A DNA stretch of 64,000 nt from Roseiarcus sp963783175 (GCA_963783175.1 CAWANG010000033.1:43392-107391); one strand, 5' to 3'. Shown: positions 47,682 through 57,072, numbered from the stretch's first letter. Notes: a model not told the origin generated them from the letters alone. Program-made: numbers and translations.

Positions 47682-48126
47682 TCAGGCGTGGGCGGCGTCC
47701 TCCGCCGCCGCCCGATCCTCGCGCACCCAGGTAAGCACGCCGATCGCCATCGCGCCGTCGAGGAACTCGACCGGAGCCGCGTCGCTGACGATATCCAGAG
47801 CGCCGTCACGAAGCGAGAAGTTGCGGCCCCGAGGCGTTCCGACCCAGCTTGGAAGCCAGGCGATGTCGACGTCGGTGACGAAGCGGTTTGGGGGCTCGAG
47901 CCGGTAGCGGCCGGAATAGGCGAGAAGCTTTCGCCGTCGGCGGCGGCGCGTCGCCGGATTGATGCGACGGCGTGATGATTGCCGCCATCCGGCCGCCCTC
48001 GTGCAGAATGAGGACGCCGCGCGGATTTTGGCCGTATTGAATGATCTTCTCGCCGGTGTCGACGCGCTGAAGATACGCTGAGCGCAAGAGCCAGACGCCC
48101 ATCAACCCGGCCGCTTCACCGCCCAT
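47682..48126 (-). pseudogene. Lipocalin-like domain protein, frameshifted
   Basis: The minus-strand N-terminus reads LMGVWLLRSAYLQRVDTGEK and YGQNPRGVLILHEGGRMAAI, the beta-barrel start of the lipocalin-like family. Near 47930 a one-base slip occurs; the continuing phase reads YSGRYRLEPPNRFVTDVDIA, LPSWVGTPRGRNFSLRD and VEFLDGAMAIGVLTWVRED to a TGA at 47682–47684. Corrected length is about 147 residues. No signal peptide is apparent. It converges with the DUF255 gene at 2 bases. Confidence 0.75.
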
Positions 48127-48223
48127 TGCGCGAGCCCCGCATGTATTGGCGCTTCGCGTCGATTGTCATCACGCTGTGCGAATGCGCAAGAGCCACGCGC
48201 AGCGGGAAACGGCGCAACCCTGA

Positions 48224-48259
48224 TTTGACATTTCTGCAATATGTGTCAACAATGTCAAA
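48224..48259. promoter_or_regulatory. Probable TetR-type operator in the regulator's own leader
   Basis: TTTGACATT (48224–48232) and AATGTCAAA (48251–48259) form a perfect 9-bp inverted repeat around 18 bases, with an inner TGTCAA at 48244–48249 giving a second half-site. The palindrome overlaps the start region of the TetR gene; the left TTGACA could also serve as a -35 box. Such placement fits autoregulation by the adjacent regulator. Confidence 0.65.
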
Positions 48260-48868
48260 TGGCATCCAGGGAACGCATCCTCGATTCCGCGGCCAAGGTC
48301 TTCGGCCGCTACGGCTTCAGGCTCACCTCGATGGAGCTTGTCGCACAAGAATCCGGGCTGACCCGGCAGGCGCTCTATCATCACTTCGACTCGAAGGAGG
48401 CGCTGTTTCGCGCCGTCGTCGAGGCCGTGTACGAAGGCGCATTCGAGGCCGAGCGGGCTGCGGGCGTCGCGGCAGGAAGAGGCCGGCAAGGGGCTGGCCG
48501 ACATTCTGGCTGCGCAGCTCGAAGCGCGGTTTCGCTATCTCTTCGATCGGATCAAGGGCTCCGCCCAGCTCGAGGAGCTCCTGTCGGAGCAGCAGCGCCA
48601 GACTAGAGACCTCCAACAGAGCTTCATCGACCGCAAATTGAGCCTGGTCGCCGACGCGATCGAGCGCGCGCGCGCCGCCGGCAAGGTCGCCTTGCGCGAC
48701 GGCGTGACGCCGGTCGGATTGGCGCGCTCCGTCGAGCTTGCGGCGCACGGACTCGATCTCAAAAAGGCCGACGCAAGCGCGCTCGACGACCTCGAACGAT
48801 CCGTTCGCCTGATGGTCGCCGGAGCGATCGCCTCGGCGCCCGAAAATCTCCCAAGGAGACAGCGATGA
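48259..48868 (+). pseudogene. TetR-family transcriptional regulator, frameshifted
   Basis: The N-terminal DNA-binding domain is intact: RERILDSAAKVFGRYGFRLT and VAQESGLTRQALYHHFDSKE. Near 48465–48478 a one-base slip leaves the phase; in the other phase it continues EAGKGLADILAAQLEARFRY, LEELLSEQQRQTRDL and LARSVELAAHGLDL to 48868. Corrected length is about 203 residues, standard for TetR. An alternative start is ATG 48241. The stop overlaps the molybdenum-enzyme gene by 4 bases (ATGA), so it is the local regulator of that operon. Confidence 0.85.
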
Positions 48869-51552
48869 CCAGCGCTCTCATCAACGGCCGCGAAGCGACC
48901 CTACCCGACGACCCGGAGGCTCTGCTGGTCGACGTTCTGCGCGATGGCTTGCGCCTGACCGGAACCAAGCTCGTCTGCGGCGCCGGCGTCTGCGGCGCCT
49001 GCACGGTCCTCCTCGACGGGGTTCCGGTCGCGAGCTGCCTCCTGCCGGCGAAAGCGGCCGCGGGCAAGAACGTGACCACCGTCGAGGGCGTCGGCGCCGG
49101 CAAACTCCACGCGGTGCAGCGCGCCTTCATGGCCCTCGACGCGCTGCAATGCGGGTTCTGCACTCCCGGGTTCATCGTCGAAGCGAGCGCCTTCCACGAC
49201 GCGTGGCGCGCCGCTCGCGGCGCCGCGACTCCGGCGCGCGAGGACATCGCCCGCGCGCTCTCCGGCCACCTCTGCCGCTGCGGCGCCTATGACAACATCT
49301 TTCGCGCCGTCGCCGACGCCTGCAGCGGCAAGTACGACAGCGACGCCGAGCGCTCGCCGCGCGTCGAAGCGCGCCAGAAGGTGACCGGCGCGGCGATCTA
49401 CACTGTCGATATTCGCCACGAGGGGCAGCTCGAAGGCGTGGTCCTGCGCTCGCCGCACGCCCGCGCCCGAGTCACGGCTATCGATCTCGAGCCGGCGCGT
49501 GCTTTGCCTGGAGTAGGCGCGGCTATTTCCCTGCTCGACGACGACCGGATGATCCAGTTCGTCGGCGAACCGGTCGCCGCCGTCGCCGCAGCCGATCGCA
49601 GAAGCGCGCTCGCCGCACTGGCCGCGATCGGGGTCGACTACGAGATCCTGCCAAGCGTCATTGGGCCGGAGGCCGCGAGCAAAGCCGAAGCGCCGATCCT
49701 CTTTCCCAAGGGCAAGGGGCAGAGGTACAACGCAGGCGAAGGCGGCGCCGCGCCGGCGTCTTGGTCCGGTAATGTCCGCGGGCCGACCGCCGCATTCTCG
49801 CTCAAGAAAAAGTCGGCGCGCGGCTCGATCGCGAGCGCCAAGGCGGGAGGCGATCCGCTCCTGTTCGAGGGAACATTCCGGACCGGGATCCAGCAGCACA
49901 CCTGCCTCGAGCCGCACGCGGCGATTGCGAGGTTCGACGGCGATGAGCTGACCATCCACGCCTCGACCCAGTCCGTCGCCGAGCTCAGAACCAAGATCGC
50001 CAAGCGTTTCAAGCTCGATCCGACCAAGGTTCGGGTCGTCGCTGAACACATCGGCGGCGGTTTCGGCTCGAAGAACGGGCTTGGCGTCGAGAGCGTGATC
50101 GCGGCCAAGCTCGCGAGAGCCGCCAATGCGCCGGTCAGGGTTGCATTCGACCGGCATGAAGAACTGTCGGTCGCGGGCTATCGGCCCGCGGCCGAGGTCA
50201 AGGTTGCGATTCTGCCGGGGCGCGACGGCGCTCTCAAGGCGCTGTCGCTGACCGCCCATTCCGACGCCGGCGTGGCGGTGAATTCGACCATCGCCGGGCT
50301 CGCCCGTCTCATCTACCGGGCCGACGCCAAGGAGCTCATCGATTACGATGTCGTCAGCAACCTGCCGCCGGGATGCGCATTCCGCGGCCCGGGCGGCCCG
50401 CCCCTCGCCTTCGCGCTCGAGCAGGCGATCGACGAGGCGGCGCTCAGGCTCAAGACCGATCCCATCCAGTTGCGCAAGCGCTGGGACCCCAATCCCGATC
50501 GGCAGCGCCTCTACGATTGGGCCGCCGGGCTCGAAACGTGGCGCCGGCGGGCCGGCTCCGAGCCGCAGTCCGGCCGCTATCGCCGCGGCGTCGGCGTGGC
50601 GATGGGATACTGGCTCTATCTCTGGCAGCTTGGCACGAAGGTCGAGCTCGCGGTCGAGGCCGGCCGCCTCGTCGCCAGCACCGCGACCCAGGACATCGGC
50701 ACCGGAACCCGCAGCGTCATCGCCGACACGGTCGCGCGCGAATTCGGCCTCGATCCGCACGAGGTCGAGGTCCGCATCGGCGATTCGAAGCTGCCGGAAG
50801 GGCCGACATCCGGCGGCAGCCGCGTCACCGCGTCGATCGTCCCGCCGCTCCTCGTCGCCGCCGGCAAACTCAAGTCCGGCATCGCCGAGAAGACCGGACG
50901 GAAGCCGGCGCCGGGATCGAACGCGCCGTGGCGGGAGCTCATCGCCGCCTCGCCCGATCTCAAGGTCGTGGCGCAGCGACCGGAGGACAACGGCCGCACG
51001 GCCTACGGCAACAACTCGCTGGTGAAGGACGCCGGGATGATCGGCTGGATCTTCGGCTTCATGATGCGCCGCTCCAACCATATGGCGATCGGCGCCGGGG
51101 CGCCGAGCTCGGTCCAGGTCATCGAGGTCGAGGTCGATACGCTGCTTGGCCATGTGCGTGCGCTCAGAGCCCATTCCGGCATCGCCGTCGGCAAGCTCGC
51201 CGCGCCGGCGCTGGCGCGGAGCCAGGCCGCCGGCGGGATCGTCCAGGGGTTGGGCTACGCCCTGTACGAGGGGCGCGAGATCGACGCCACGACCGGCGAC
51301 GTTCTAACCACCAGCCTCGACGACTATCGGATGCCGGGCATCGCCGACATTCCGCCGATCGACATCGCCTTCGACGAGGGCGGGTTCGAGCATGTGCTCG
51401 GCGGCAGCGTCGGCATCGGCGAAGTCGCGACCGTCCCAACCGCGGCGGCGATCGCCAACGCGATCCGTAACGCGATCGGCGTCAGGCCCCACGAGATCCC
51501 GATCCGGCCCGATCGGTTGATCGGCCTGCTCAATCGGAGGACCGCCGCATGA
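48865..51552 (+). CDS. Xanthine-dehydrogenase-family protein: fused [2Fe-2S] and molybdopterin-binding subunits
   Basis: The 895-residue product joins two subunits usually made separately. Residues ~1–155 form a two-cluster iron–sulfur domain: CGAGVCGAC plus a later Cys (plant-type [2Fe-2S]), then LQCGFCTPGF and HLCRCGAY (second [2Fe-2S]). From ~165 on it is the molybdenum-cytosine/cofactor domain: RVEARQKVTGAAIYTVDI, VVAEHIGGGFGSKNG, CAFRGPGGPP, ATQDIGTGTRSV and the catalytic Glu in GSVGIGEVATVP. Desulfovibrio aldehyde oxidoreductase has a similar fusion but no FAD partner. Here a FAD subunit overlaps by 4 bases. It likely oxidises an aldehyde or N-heterocycle. Confidence 0.9.
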   Translation: MTSALINGREATLPDDPEALLVDVLRDGLRLTGTKLVCGAGVCGACTVLLDGVPVASCLLPAKAAAGKNVTTVEGVGAGKLHAVQRAFMALDALQCGFCTPGFIVEASAFHDAWRAARGAATPAREDIARALSGHLCRCGAYDNIFRAVADACSGKYDSDAERSPRVEARQKVTGAAIYTVDIRHEGQLEGVVLRSPHARARVTAIDLEPARALPGVGAAISLLDDDRMIQFVGEPVAAVAAADRRSALAALAAIGVDYEILPSVIGPEAASKAEAPILFPKGKGQRYNAGEGGAAPASWSGNVRGPTAAFSLKKKSARGSIASAKAGGDPLLFEGTFRTGIQQHTCLEPHAAIARFDGDELTIHASTQSVAELRTKIAKRFKLDPTKVRVVAEHIGGGFGSKNGLGVESVIAAKLARAANAPVRVAFDRHEELSVAGYRPAAEVKVAILPGRDGALKALSLTAHSDAGVAVNSTIAGLARLIYRADAKELIDYDVVSNLPPGCAFRGPGGPPLAFALEQAIDEAALRLKTDPIQLRKRWDPNPDRQRLYDWAAGLETWRRRAGSEPQSGRYRRGVGVAMGYWLYLWQLGTKVELAVEAGRLVASTATQDIGTGTRSVIADTVAREFGLDPHEVEVRIGDSKLPEGPTSGGSRVTASIVPPLLVAAGKLKSGIAEKTGRKPAPGSNAPWRELIAASPDLKVVAQRPEDNGRTAYGNNSLVKDAGMIGWIFGFMMRRSNHMAIGAGAPSSVQVIEVEVDTLLGHVRALRAHSGIAVGKLAAPALARSQAAGGIVQGLGYALYEGREIDATTGDVLTTSLDDYRMPGIADIPPIDIAFDEGGFEHVLGGSVGIGEVATVPTAAAIANAIRNAIGVRPHEIPIRPDRLIGLLNRRTAA

Positions 51553-52478
51553 CGGCGATGACCCCAATCGTCCCGGAGCCCGGAGAGGCCGAATTCCGCG
51601 CCTCGGGCACCGACCTTTCGGAGCGCCGCCGCAGCGGCGTCTCGCGCGGGCCGCTCGTCGACATCGCGCCGACCTCAGGCATGACCGGGATCGCCTGGAA
51701 CGCGGCCGGGGCGGCGCGGATCGGCGCGTCGACGTCGATCGCCGCTATCGCGGCCGACGCCCGGCTGGCGGCGGCCTATTCCGGCGTCGCCGCCGCAGCG
51801 AGCGGCCTCGCGACGCCGCAGATCCGGCATCTCGCCACCCTCGGCGGCAATCTCGCCCAACGCTCGCGCTGCTGGTACTACCGCAATCCCCATTTCGCTT
51901 GCCTCAAGAAGGGCGGCGATCGCTGCCCGGCGCGCGAGGGCAACCACCTCTATGGCGTCGTCTTCGATCTGGGGCCGTGCGTGGCCCCGCATCCCTCGAC
52001 CATGGCGACGGCGCTCTCGGCCTACGAGGCGAAGATCGCAACCAACCAGCGCAAAGATTTGAGCATCGAGCAATTGCTGGGCGACGGCTCGAACGGCAGC
52101 GCGGATCATGCGCTCAAGGCCGGCGAAATGATCGAAGCGGTCGAGCTTGCGCCTCCGCTGCCCGGCGAGCGCGCGGCGTACAAGCGCGCGATCGGTCGCG
52201 CCTACGCCGAATGGCCGCTGGTCGAAGTCGTCGCCCGCGTGGCCGTGGAGCGAGGCGCATTTCAGCATGTACGCCTTGCCGCCGGCGGGGTTGCGCCTGT
52301 GCCGATCCGCCTGCACGCGGCCGAGGCCGCCGCTCAAGGCTTAGCCGTCGCGCCTGCGACCATCGCCGCGGCGGCTCGCGCCGCGACCCAAGGCGCGAAG
52401 CCCTTGCCGATGACGACTTATAAGCTCGACCTGCTCGCGGGTCTGGTCCAGGACCTTTTGGAGCAGTGCTCGAACTGA
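51549..52478 (+). CDS. FAD-binding subunit of a xanthine-dehydrogenase-family enzyme (PaoB/YagS-like)
   Basis: The 309-residue subunit carries electrons from the iron–sulfur domain to the outside acceptor. FAD-binding motifs are the SGTDLSERRRSGV region and ATLGGNLAQRSRCWYYR. Four cysteines in CWYYRNPHFAC, GGDRC and FDLGPC lie in the insert that in E. coli PaoB and in 4-hydroxybenzoyl-CoA reductase binds an extra [4Fe-4S] cluster; the same is inferred here. The ATGA overlap with the fused subunit indicates 1:1 translation. The stop is 28 bases from the convergent ParB-like gene. Confidence 0.9.
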   Translation: MTAMTPIVPEPGEAEFRASGTDLSERRRSGVSRGPLVDIAPTSGMTGIAWNAAGAARIGASTSIAAIAADARLAAAYSGVAAAASGLATPQIRHLATLGGNLAQRSRCWYYRNPHFACLKKGGDRCPAREGNHLYGVVFDLGPCVAPHPSTMATALSAYEAKIATNQRKDLSIEQLLGDGSNGSADHALKAGEMIEAVELAPPLPGERAAYKRAIGRAYAEWPLVEVVARVAVERGAFQHVRLAAGGVAPVPIRLHAAEAAAQGLAVAPATIAAAARAATQGAKPLPMTTYKLDLLAGLVQDLLEQCSN

Positions 52479-52505
52479 CCGCGATTCCTCGCGTCAAATC
52501 TCCGG

Positions 52506-53096
52506 TCAGCCCCGATAACCGGGCAGGTCTTGCGCCTCGGACAGCCGCGCGAGCTTCGTCGCCAGCTCTACCGCGAGTTCGAATTGCTGCTCGATCAGCC
52601 GCCGCGTCATGAAGGTGCGAAAATAATCTCCCCACATGAATTCCTGAAACGGCGTGTCCAGATCATCGAACGCCTTGCCGCGCACGCGTCGCGCGAGCGT
52701 CCGCCAGACATTGTCGGTGAGCTCGCCGATCGACGCGGGAATGGCGGCGTAAGGCCGACGATTGCCGTCGGCGTCGATCGGCCAGCAATAGCCTTTCTGC
52801 TCCATCATCCGCCAGAACGCCTTCGGCTCGAGGCTGGACCAGTCGGCCACTCGGTCGCCAAGGACCGCCTCGGGGATTTTCAGCGACCACAGCGCTCGCG
52901 CGAGATGATGGTGGTCGACAATGTAGATTTTCTTGCCTGGGCCTAGGACATGGGGAATGCCCTTTCGCTCGAGATGGGTCTCGCGCTCGGCAGGCGTCAT
53001 TGCGGCGATCTTCGCCGCGCGCTCCTCGACCTCGGCCAGGCCCAGGGTCAGTTGGGTCGGCCTCATGTCCGCGATCGAAGCTTTCAATCCCGCCAT
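52506..53096 (-). CDS. ParB-like nuclease-domain (ParBc_2) protein
   Basis: The 196-residue product has LTLGLAEVEERAAKIAAM, GPGKKIYIVDHHHLARALW and FQEFMWGDYFRTFMTRRLIE, the features of the stand-alone ParB-like (ParBc_2) family. VDHHHLARAL is the counterpart of the ParB GxRR/active loop. It is not the Spo0J/ParB chromosome-partition protein: it has no helix-turn-helix. The function is unknown. ATG 53096 is chosen; ATG 53108 is an alternative. Confidence 0.82.
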   Translation of the reverse strand: MAGLKASIADMRPTQLTLGLAEVEERAAKIAAMTPAERETHLERKGIPHVLGPGKKIYIVDHHHLARALWSLKIPEAVLGDRVADWSSLEPKAFWRMMEQKGYCWPIDADGNRRPYAAIPASIGELTDNVWRTLARRVRGKAFDDLDTPFQEFMWGDYFRTFMTRRLIEQQFELAVELATKLARLSEAQDLPGYRG

Positions 53097-53364
53097 GTGC
53101 GCGTCCAATTTCTCGACACGATGGGGCGAACGCGTGCGTGCCCTCTTTGGCTAGCGGACAAGCCATTCCAATGTCCAGCGTCCGAGCGAAGGGTCAAGGG
53201 GGCCTGAACCGGATGGTGATCGCTGCAATGTCGCCACAGGCTCCAAACCGCAGTATTGTCCCCGCGCCTCCAACGCGGCGGCGTTTCGGGCGGTCGCCGG
53301 GGCGCGACGATGACTGATGTTGGCGAAACCCAGCGGTTGGCGCCCGGAAGCAAGGACGCTCAAC

Positions 53365-54813
53365 GTGTCGCCTGAAGAGTTCCGCCGCTATGGCCACCGC
53401 CTCGTCGACTGGCTGGCCGACTACCACGCGAGCCTGGCGAAGCGGCCGGTGATGGCGAAAACCCGGCCCGGCGAAATCCGCGACGCCCTGCCGGCGGCGC
53501 CGCCGAACGATCCCGAGGATTTCGGCGCGATGATCGACGATCTCGATCGGGTCGTCCTGCCGGGCTTATCGTTGTGGCAGCATCCGCGTTTCTTCGGCTA
53601 TTTCCCCGCCAACGCCCTGCCCGCAGGCATTCTCGCCGATCTCGTCTCGACCGGACTCGGCGTGATCGGGCTCTCGTGGCAGTCGAGCCCGGCGGTGACC
53701 GAGGTCGAAGAGGTCGTCACCGATTGGCTGCGCCAGATGCTCGGCCTCTCGCCCGCCTGGAGCGGCGTGATCCAGGACACCGCGTCGACCAGCACGCTGG
53801 TGGCGCTGATTTGCGCCCGCGAACGGGCGACGAATTACGCGCTCGCGCGTGGCGGCTTACAAGGAGAAGCGCGCACGCCGCGCGTCTACGTGTCGGCGCA
53901 TGCGCACAGCTCGGTCGACAAGGGCGCGCTGCTCGCCGGGTTCGGCCGCGACAACCTGCGCCTCATACCTTTCGACGCCAAATATTCCATGCGCGCCGAC
54001 GCCCTGGCCGAGACGGTCGCCGCCGATCTGGCGAACGGCGACCTCCCCTGCGCCATCGTCGCGACCGTGGGCACGACGGCGACGACGGCGATCGATCCGG
54101 TCGCCGACATCGCCGCGGTGGCTAAGCGCCACGGAATCTGGCTGCATGTCGACGCGGCGATGGCGGGAAGCGCGATGATCCTGCCCGAATGCCGGTGGAT
54201 GTGGGAAGGCGTCGAGGGCGCCGACTCGCTGGTGATCAATGCCCATAAGTGGCTGGGCGCGCCGTTCGACTGCTCGCTCTACTATGTGCGCGACCCCGAG
54301 CACCTGATGCGGGTGATGTCGACCAACCCGAGCTTCCTGCAATCCTCGGTCGACGGCGAGGTCAAGAACCTTCGCGATTGGGGCATACCGCTCGGGCGCC
54401 GGTTCCGGGCGCTGAAGCTTTGGTTCGTGATCCGCGAGCAGGGCGTGAGCGGGCTGCAGAAACGTTTGCGGCGCGACATGGCCAACGCCCGCCATCTCGC
54501 CAAGCTTATCGCGGCGACGCCGGGCTGGCGGATCGTCGCGCCGGTCAACCTGCAGACGGTCTGCGTCCGTCATCACCCGCTCGCGCCCGACGGCTCGGCG
54601 CTCGGCGGCGAAGCACTCGATGAGCACACGACCCAATGGGTCGAGACGGTCAACCGCTCGGGCGCGGCGTATCTCACGCCCGCGGTCCTTGACGGTCGCT
54701 GGATGGCGCGGGTGTCGATCGGCGCCCTGGCGACGGAAACCGCGGACGTCGAAGCGGTCTGGGCGGCGATGCGGGCGGCGGCGGAGACCGGCGCGGTCAC
54801 GTCCGGGGCGTAG
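53365..54813 (+). CDS. Pyridoxal-dependent aromatic-L-amino-acid decarboxylase family protein
   Basis: The 482-residue group II decarboxylase shows HPRFFGYFPANALPAGILAD, SPAVTEVEEVVTDWLRQML, the VYVSAHAHSSVDKG region, HVDAAMAGSAMILPE and the PLP lysine in NAHKWLGAPFDCSLYYV. Family members decarboxylate tyrosine, tryptophan, DOPA or related amino acids, or act as phenylacetaldehyde synthases; I cannot choose. The GTG at 53365 is preferred (AAGGA 8 bases upstream, and homologues start at this point); ATG 53317 is an alternative that adds 16 residues. Confidence 0.9.
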   Translation: MSPEEFRRYGHRLVDWLADYHASLAKRPVMAKTRPGEIRDALPAAPPNDPEDFGAMIDDLDRVVLPGLSLWQHPRFFGYFPANALPAGILADLVSTGLGVIGLSWQSSPAVTEVEEVVTDWLRQMLGLSPAWSGVIQDTASTSTLVALICARERATNYALARGGLQGEARTPRVYVSAHAHSSVDKGALLAGFGRDNLRLIPFDAKYSMRADALAETVAADLANGDLPCAIVATVGTTATTAIDPVADIAAVAKRHGIWLHVDAAMAGSAMILPECRWMWEGVEGADSLVINAHKWLGAPFDCSLYYVRDPEHLMRVMSTNPSFLQSSVDGEVKNLRDWGIPLGRRFRALKLWFVIREQGVSGLQKRLRRDMANARHLAKLIAATPGWRIVAPVNLQTVCVRHHPLAPDGSALGGEALDEHTTQWVETVNRSGAAYLTPAVLDGRWMARVSIGALATETADVEAVWAAMRAAAETGAVTSGA

Positions 54814-54975
54814 CGCCGCCCGGAGGGGCGTCGACTTCCCGGGGAGGACCGAGACCGGGTTCCGAACGACGTTTCAGTCTTGTCAAAGTCTTGCTGTGGG
54901 CGCAGTCTCAGGCCTTATACGGGGCGGCCAGAACTGGTAGAACGTTTGAAGTGTGCATTTTAGAGTCCTCGACCA

Positions 54976-56631
54976 ATGGCTCGAAACCGCTCTAACCGCT
55001 CGCCGCTGTTTCTGCTTTCCGCTTTGACGCTCGCGTCCTGGCTCGTTTTCGCGGCTAGCGCACGATCAAGCGAGGCGGACGACCTGAGCAAGACTGTCGT
55101 CGAGCTGTACACGACAGGGAAATATGAAAGCGCGATCCCGCTGGCGCGACAGGCGCTGGAGATGCAGGAGAAAGCGCTGGGTCCCGATCACCCCGATGTC
55201 GCGGCGGCGCTGAACAATCTGGCTTCGCTTTATCGCTACAATGGTCAGGCCGCGCTCGCAGAGTCGCTCTACCGGCGGGCGCTTGACATTGATGAAAAGG
55301 CGCTCGGCCCCGACCATGCCGAAGTCGCGAGAGATCTAAGCAATCTCGCTTCGCTCTACGACAGCGAGAAACGCTACGCCGACGCCGAACCGCTCTACAA
55401 GTGGGCGCTGGCGACCGATGAGAAAGCGCTTGGGCCCGATCACCCCGATGTCGCGACCGACCTGAACAATCTCGCTGGTCTCTACGAGAGTCAGTCCCGC
55501 TACGCCGAGGCCCAGCCGCTCCGAGAGCGTCTCCTGGCGATCCGGGAGAAGGCGCTCGGCCCCGATCACCCGGGCGTCGCAACGGACCTCAACAGCCTGG
55601 CTTCTGTCTATGTGCGCCAAGGCCGCTACGCCGAAGCGGAATCGAGCTACAAGCGGGCGTTGGCGATCCAGGAAAAAGCGCGCGGGCTCGATCCCCCCGA
55701 GGTCGCCGCGACGTTGTCCAACCTGGGGGCTCTCTACGAGAGCCAGAGCCGCCACGCAGAAGCTGAATCAAGCTACACGCGGGCGTCGGCGATCAAGGAA
55801 GAGCAATCGCAGATCGCGGCCCGAAACGCTGGAACTCCCCCACCCACTCCAGCTTTTCAGGCGCCGGCGGCTCCTGGCGCGCCTCCGGCTCGTCTAGCGC
55901 CTTTTGCGACAGGCGCGCCACGGATTCTGGCCAACACACGAGCCGTTCCCGCTTCCTCCGAGCGACCGCCGCTTTCGTGTGAGGCAACTGGATACGAGCC
56001 CTCTCGAGCAATTGAAAACTTCCTGCCTTGGCCGCCGCCCAAAGGTTCAGATGGGGAAGATGTTACAGATTTAGTATTGAATGCGCTTCATCGATCGCAA
56101 AAGACGAACATTCGACTTGGCGATATCAATAGCTTTCTGAGTCGGAGGCTGACATCCGTAGGGCTCCCGACAACAGCGTATTTCAGTACCCCTGAGCATA
56201 ATGGCTATGCCGCCGTGACGCGCGTCGAGCAGATTGACGATAACGGACGCCGCCTTGAGGGGCGTTACGGATTTTCCAAAGAGGTGCCCGAAAGCGGCAA
56301 CTTTTTATGGCGCTTTTTCAGCGGTCTCGTAAGCCTTCCCGAAGGTAAGTTTCGCTTGCTGGTGGCTTTTGTGACCCCTGACCCCATAGACACCTGGTAT
56401 TCCTCAGAACCGGTGACATCGCAGGTTACCGACAGGTGGATTTCAAAGGGATGCGACGCGTTGCCTGCCGAACTGGCCGGACTGAGTTTGACAAACAAAT
56501 ACAGAATTTTTCTCCGCGTCTACCAGATTGCCAGCAGGGGCTCAGACTCACATTTGGTTAGCAAAGCAGAAGCGATTCCTCTCTCCGACGACCTCTTGGC
56601 TTTGGGGTTAAGCTGGGACGAGCAAAAGTGA
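54976..56631 (+). CDS. Secreted kinesin-light-chain-type TPR protein with unknown C-terminal domain
   Basis: The 551-residue product begins with a signal peptide (NRSPLFLLSALTLASWLVFA). Residues ~55–270 contain about five 42-residue TPR units of the KLC type, each with a KALGPDHP(D/E)VA…L(N/S)NLA(S/G)LY pattern. A Pro/Ala linker (~275–315) precedes a ~220-residue domain I do not recognise (VTDLVLNALHRSQKTNIRLG…, NFLWRFFSGLVSLPEGKFRL). GC content falls markedly in this last domain. TPRs mediate protein contacts; a periplasmic scaffold is the best guess. A membrane-protein gene follows closely. Confidence 0.8.
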   Translation: MARNRSNRSPLFLLSALTLASWLVFAASARSSEADDLSKTVVELYTTGKYESAIPLARQALEMQEKALGPDHPDVAAALNNLASLYRYNGQAALAESLYRRALDIDEKALGPDHAEVARDLSNLASLYDSEKRYADAEPLYKWALATDEKALGPDHPDVATDLNNLAGLYESQSRYAEAQPLRERLLAIREKALGPDHPGVATDLNSLASVYVRQGRYAEAESSYKRALAIQEKARGLDPPEVAATLSNLGALYESQSRHAEAESSYTRASAIKEEQSQIAARNAGTPPPTPAFQAPAAPGAPPARLAPFATGAPRILANTRAVPASSERPPLSCEATGYEPSRAIENFLPWPPPKGSDGEDVTDLVLNALHRSQKTNIRLGDINSFLSRRLTSVGLPTTAYFSTPEHNGYAAVTRVEQIDDNGRRLEGRYGFSKEVPESGNFLWRFFSGLVSLPEGKFRLLVAFVTPDPIDTWYSSEPVTSQVTDRWISKGCDALPAELAGLSLTNKYRIFLRVYQIASRGSDSHLVSKAEAIPLSDDLLALGLSWDEQK

Positions 56632-56694
56632 AAATCAAAACGGCCCGATCGCTATTATCGATCACTGGGTGGTCTGGCAGCGTGCCTCTTAATC

Positions 56695-57072
56695 ATGATC
56701 GTCACTCTTCAAAGCTTAAATCAGGTTTACGGCGGCGCCGAGAATTGGGACAAGGGCTGGCTGTGGATCATGCCGCTGCTATTCCCGGTCCTTGGGATAA
56801 TAATTGGCTCATGGTCAGTCGGGCCGCAGCCGATAGTGATGATTTGCAAATCGTCGTCCAATTCTGTATTTTGGCTGACAATGATATTATCATTTGTGTA
56901 TTTTGTAATATTATATGGAGGGGTTATCATCGGATCGTTCGTATATAGGCATTCAAATTGGGATTTTATCATGCGTTCAACAGGTTGGTTCCTGGCAATG
57001 TTTCAGACGCTAATATCCATCGCCATTACGAAATTTTTCATCGAAAATATTCATCCCGTTTCGCTTCACTAG
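56695..57072 (+). CDS. Small AT-rich membrane protein, hypothetical
   Basis: The 125-residue product has three hydrophobic segments (WLWIMPLLFPVLGIIIGSW; SVFWLTMILSFVYFVILYGG; STGWFLAMFQTLISIAI). Its DNA is AT-rich compared with the window. The same frame stays open upstream to 56632 without an ATG, and residues there (LGGLAACLLI) would add a further helix, so the true start may be a rare codon or a frameshifted GTG at 56628 overlapping the TPR gene stop. I do not recognise a family. Tandem position suggests it works with the TPR protein. Confidence 0.6.
   Translation: MIVTLQSLNQVYGGAENWDKGWLWIMPLLFPVLGIIIGSWSVGPQPIVMICKSSSNSVFWLTMILSFVYFVILYGGVIIGSFVYRHSNWDFIMRSTGWFLAMFQTLISIAITKFFIENIHPVSLH

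Noticed and set aside
48901..51174. Long antisense frame (757 codons) opposite the molybdenum enzyme
   Set aside because: Same effect of high third-position GC; the sense strand is a well-defined enzyme.
52506..53108. ParB-like gene as partner of the parS site at 61.3 kb
   Set aside because: It belongs to the short ParBc_2 group without a helix-turn-helix; a true Spo0J/ParB is ~290 residues with both domains.
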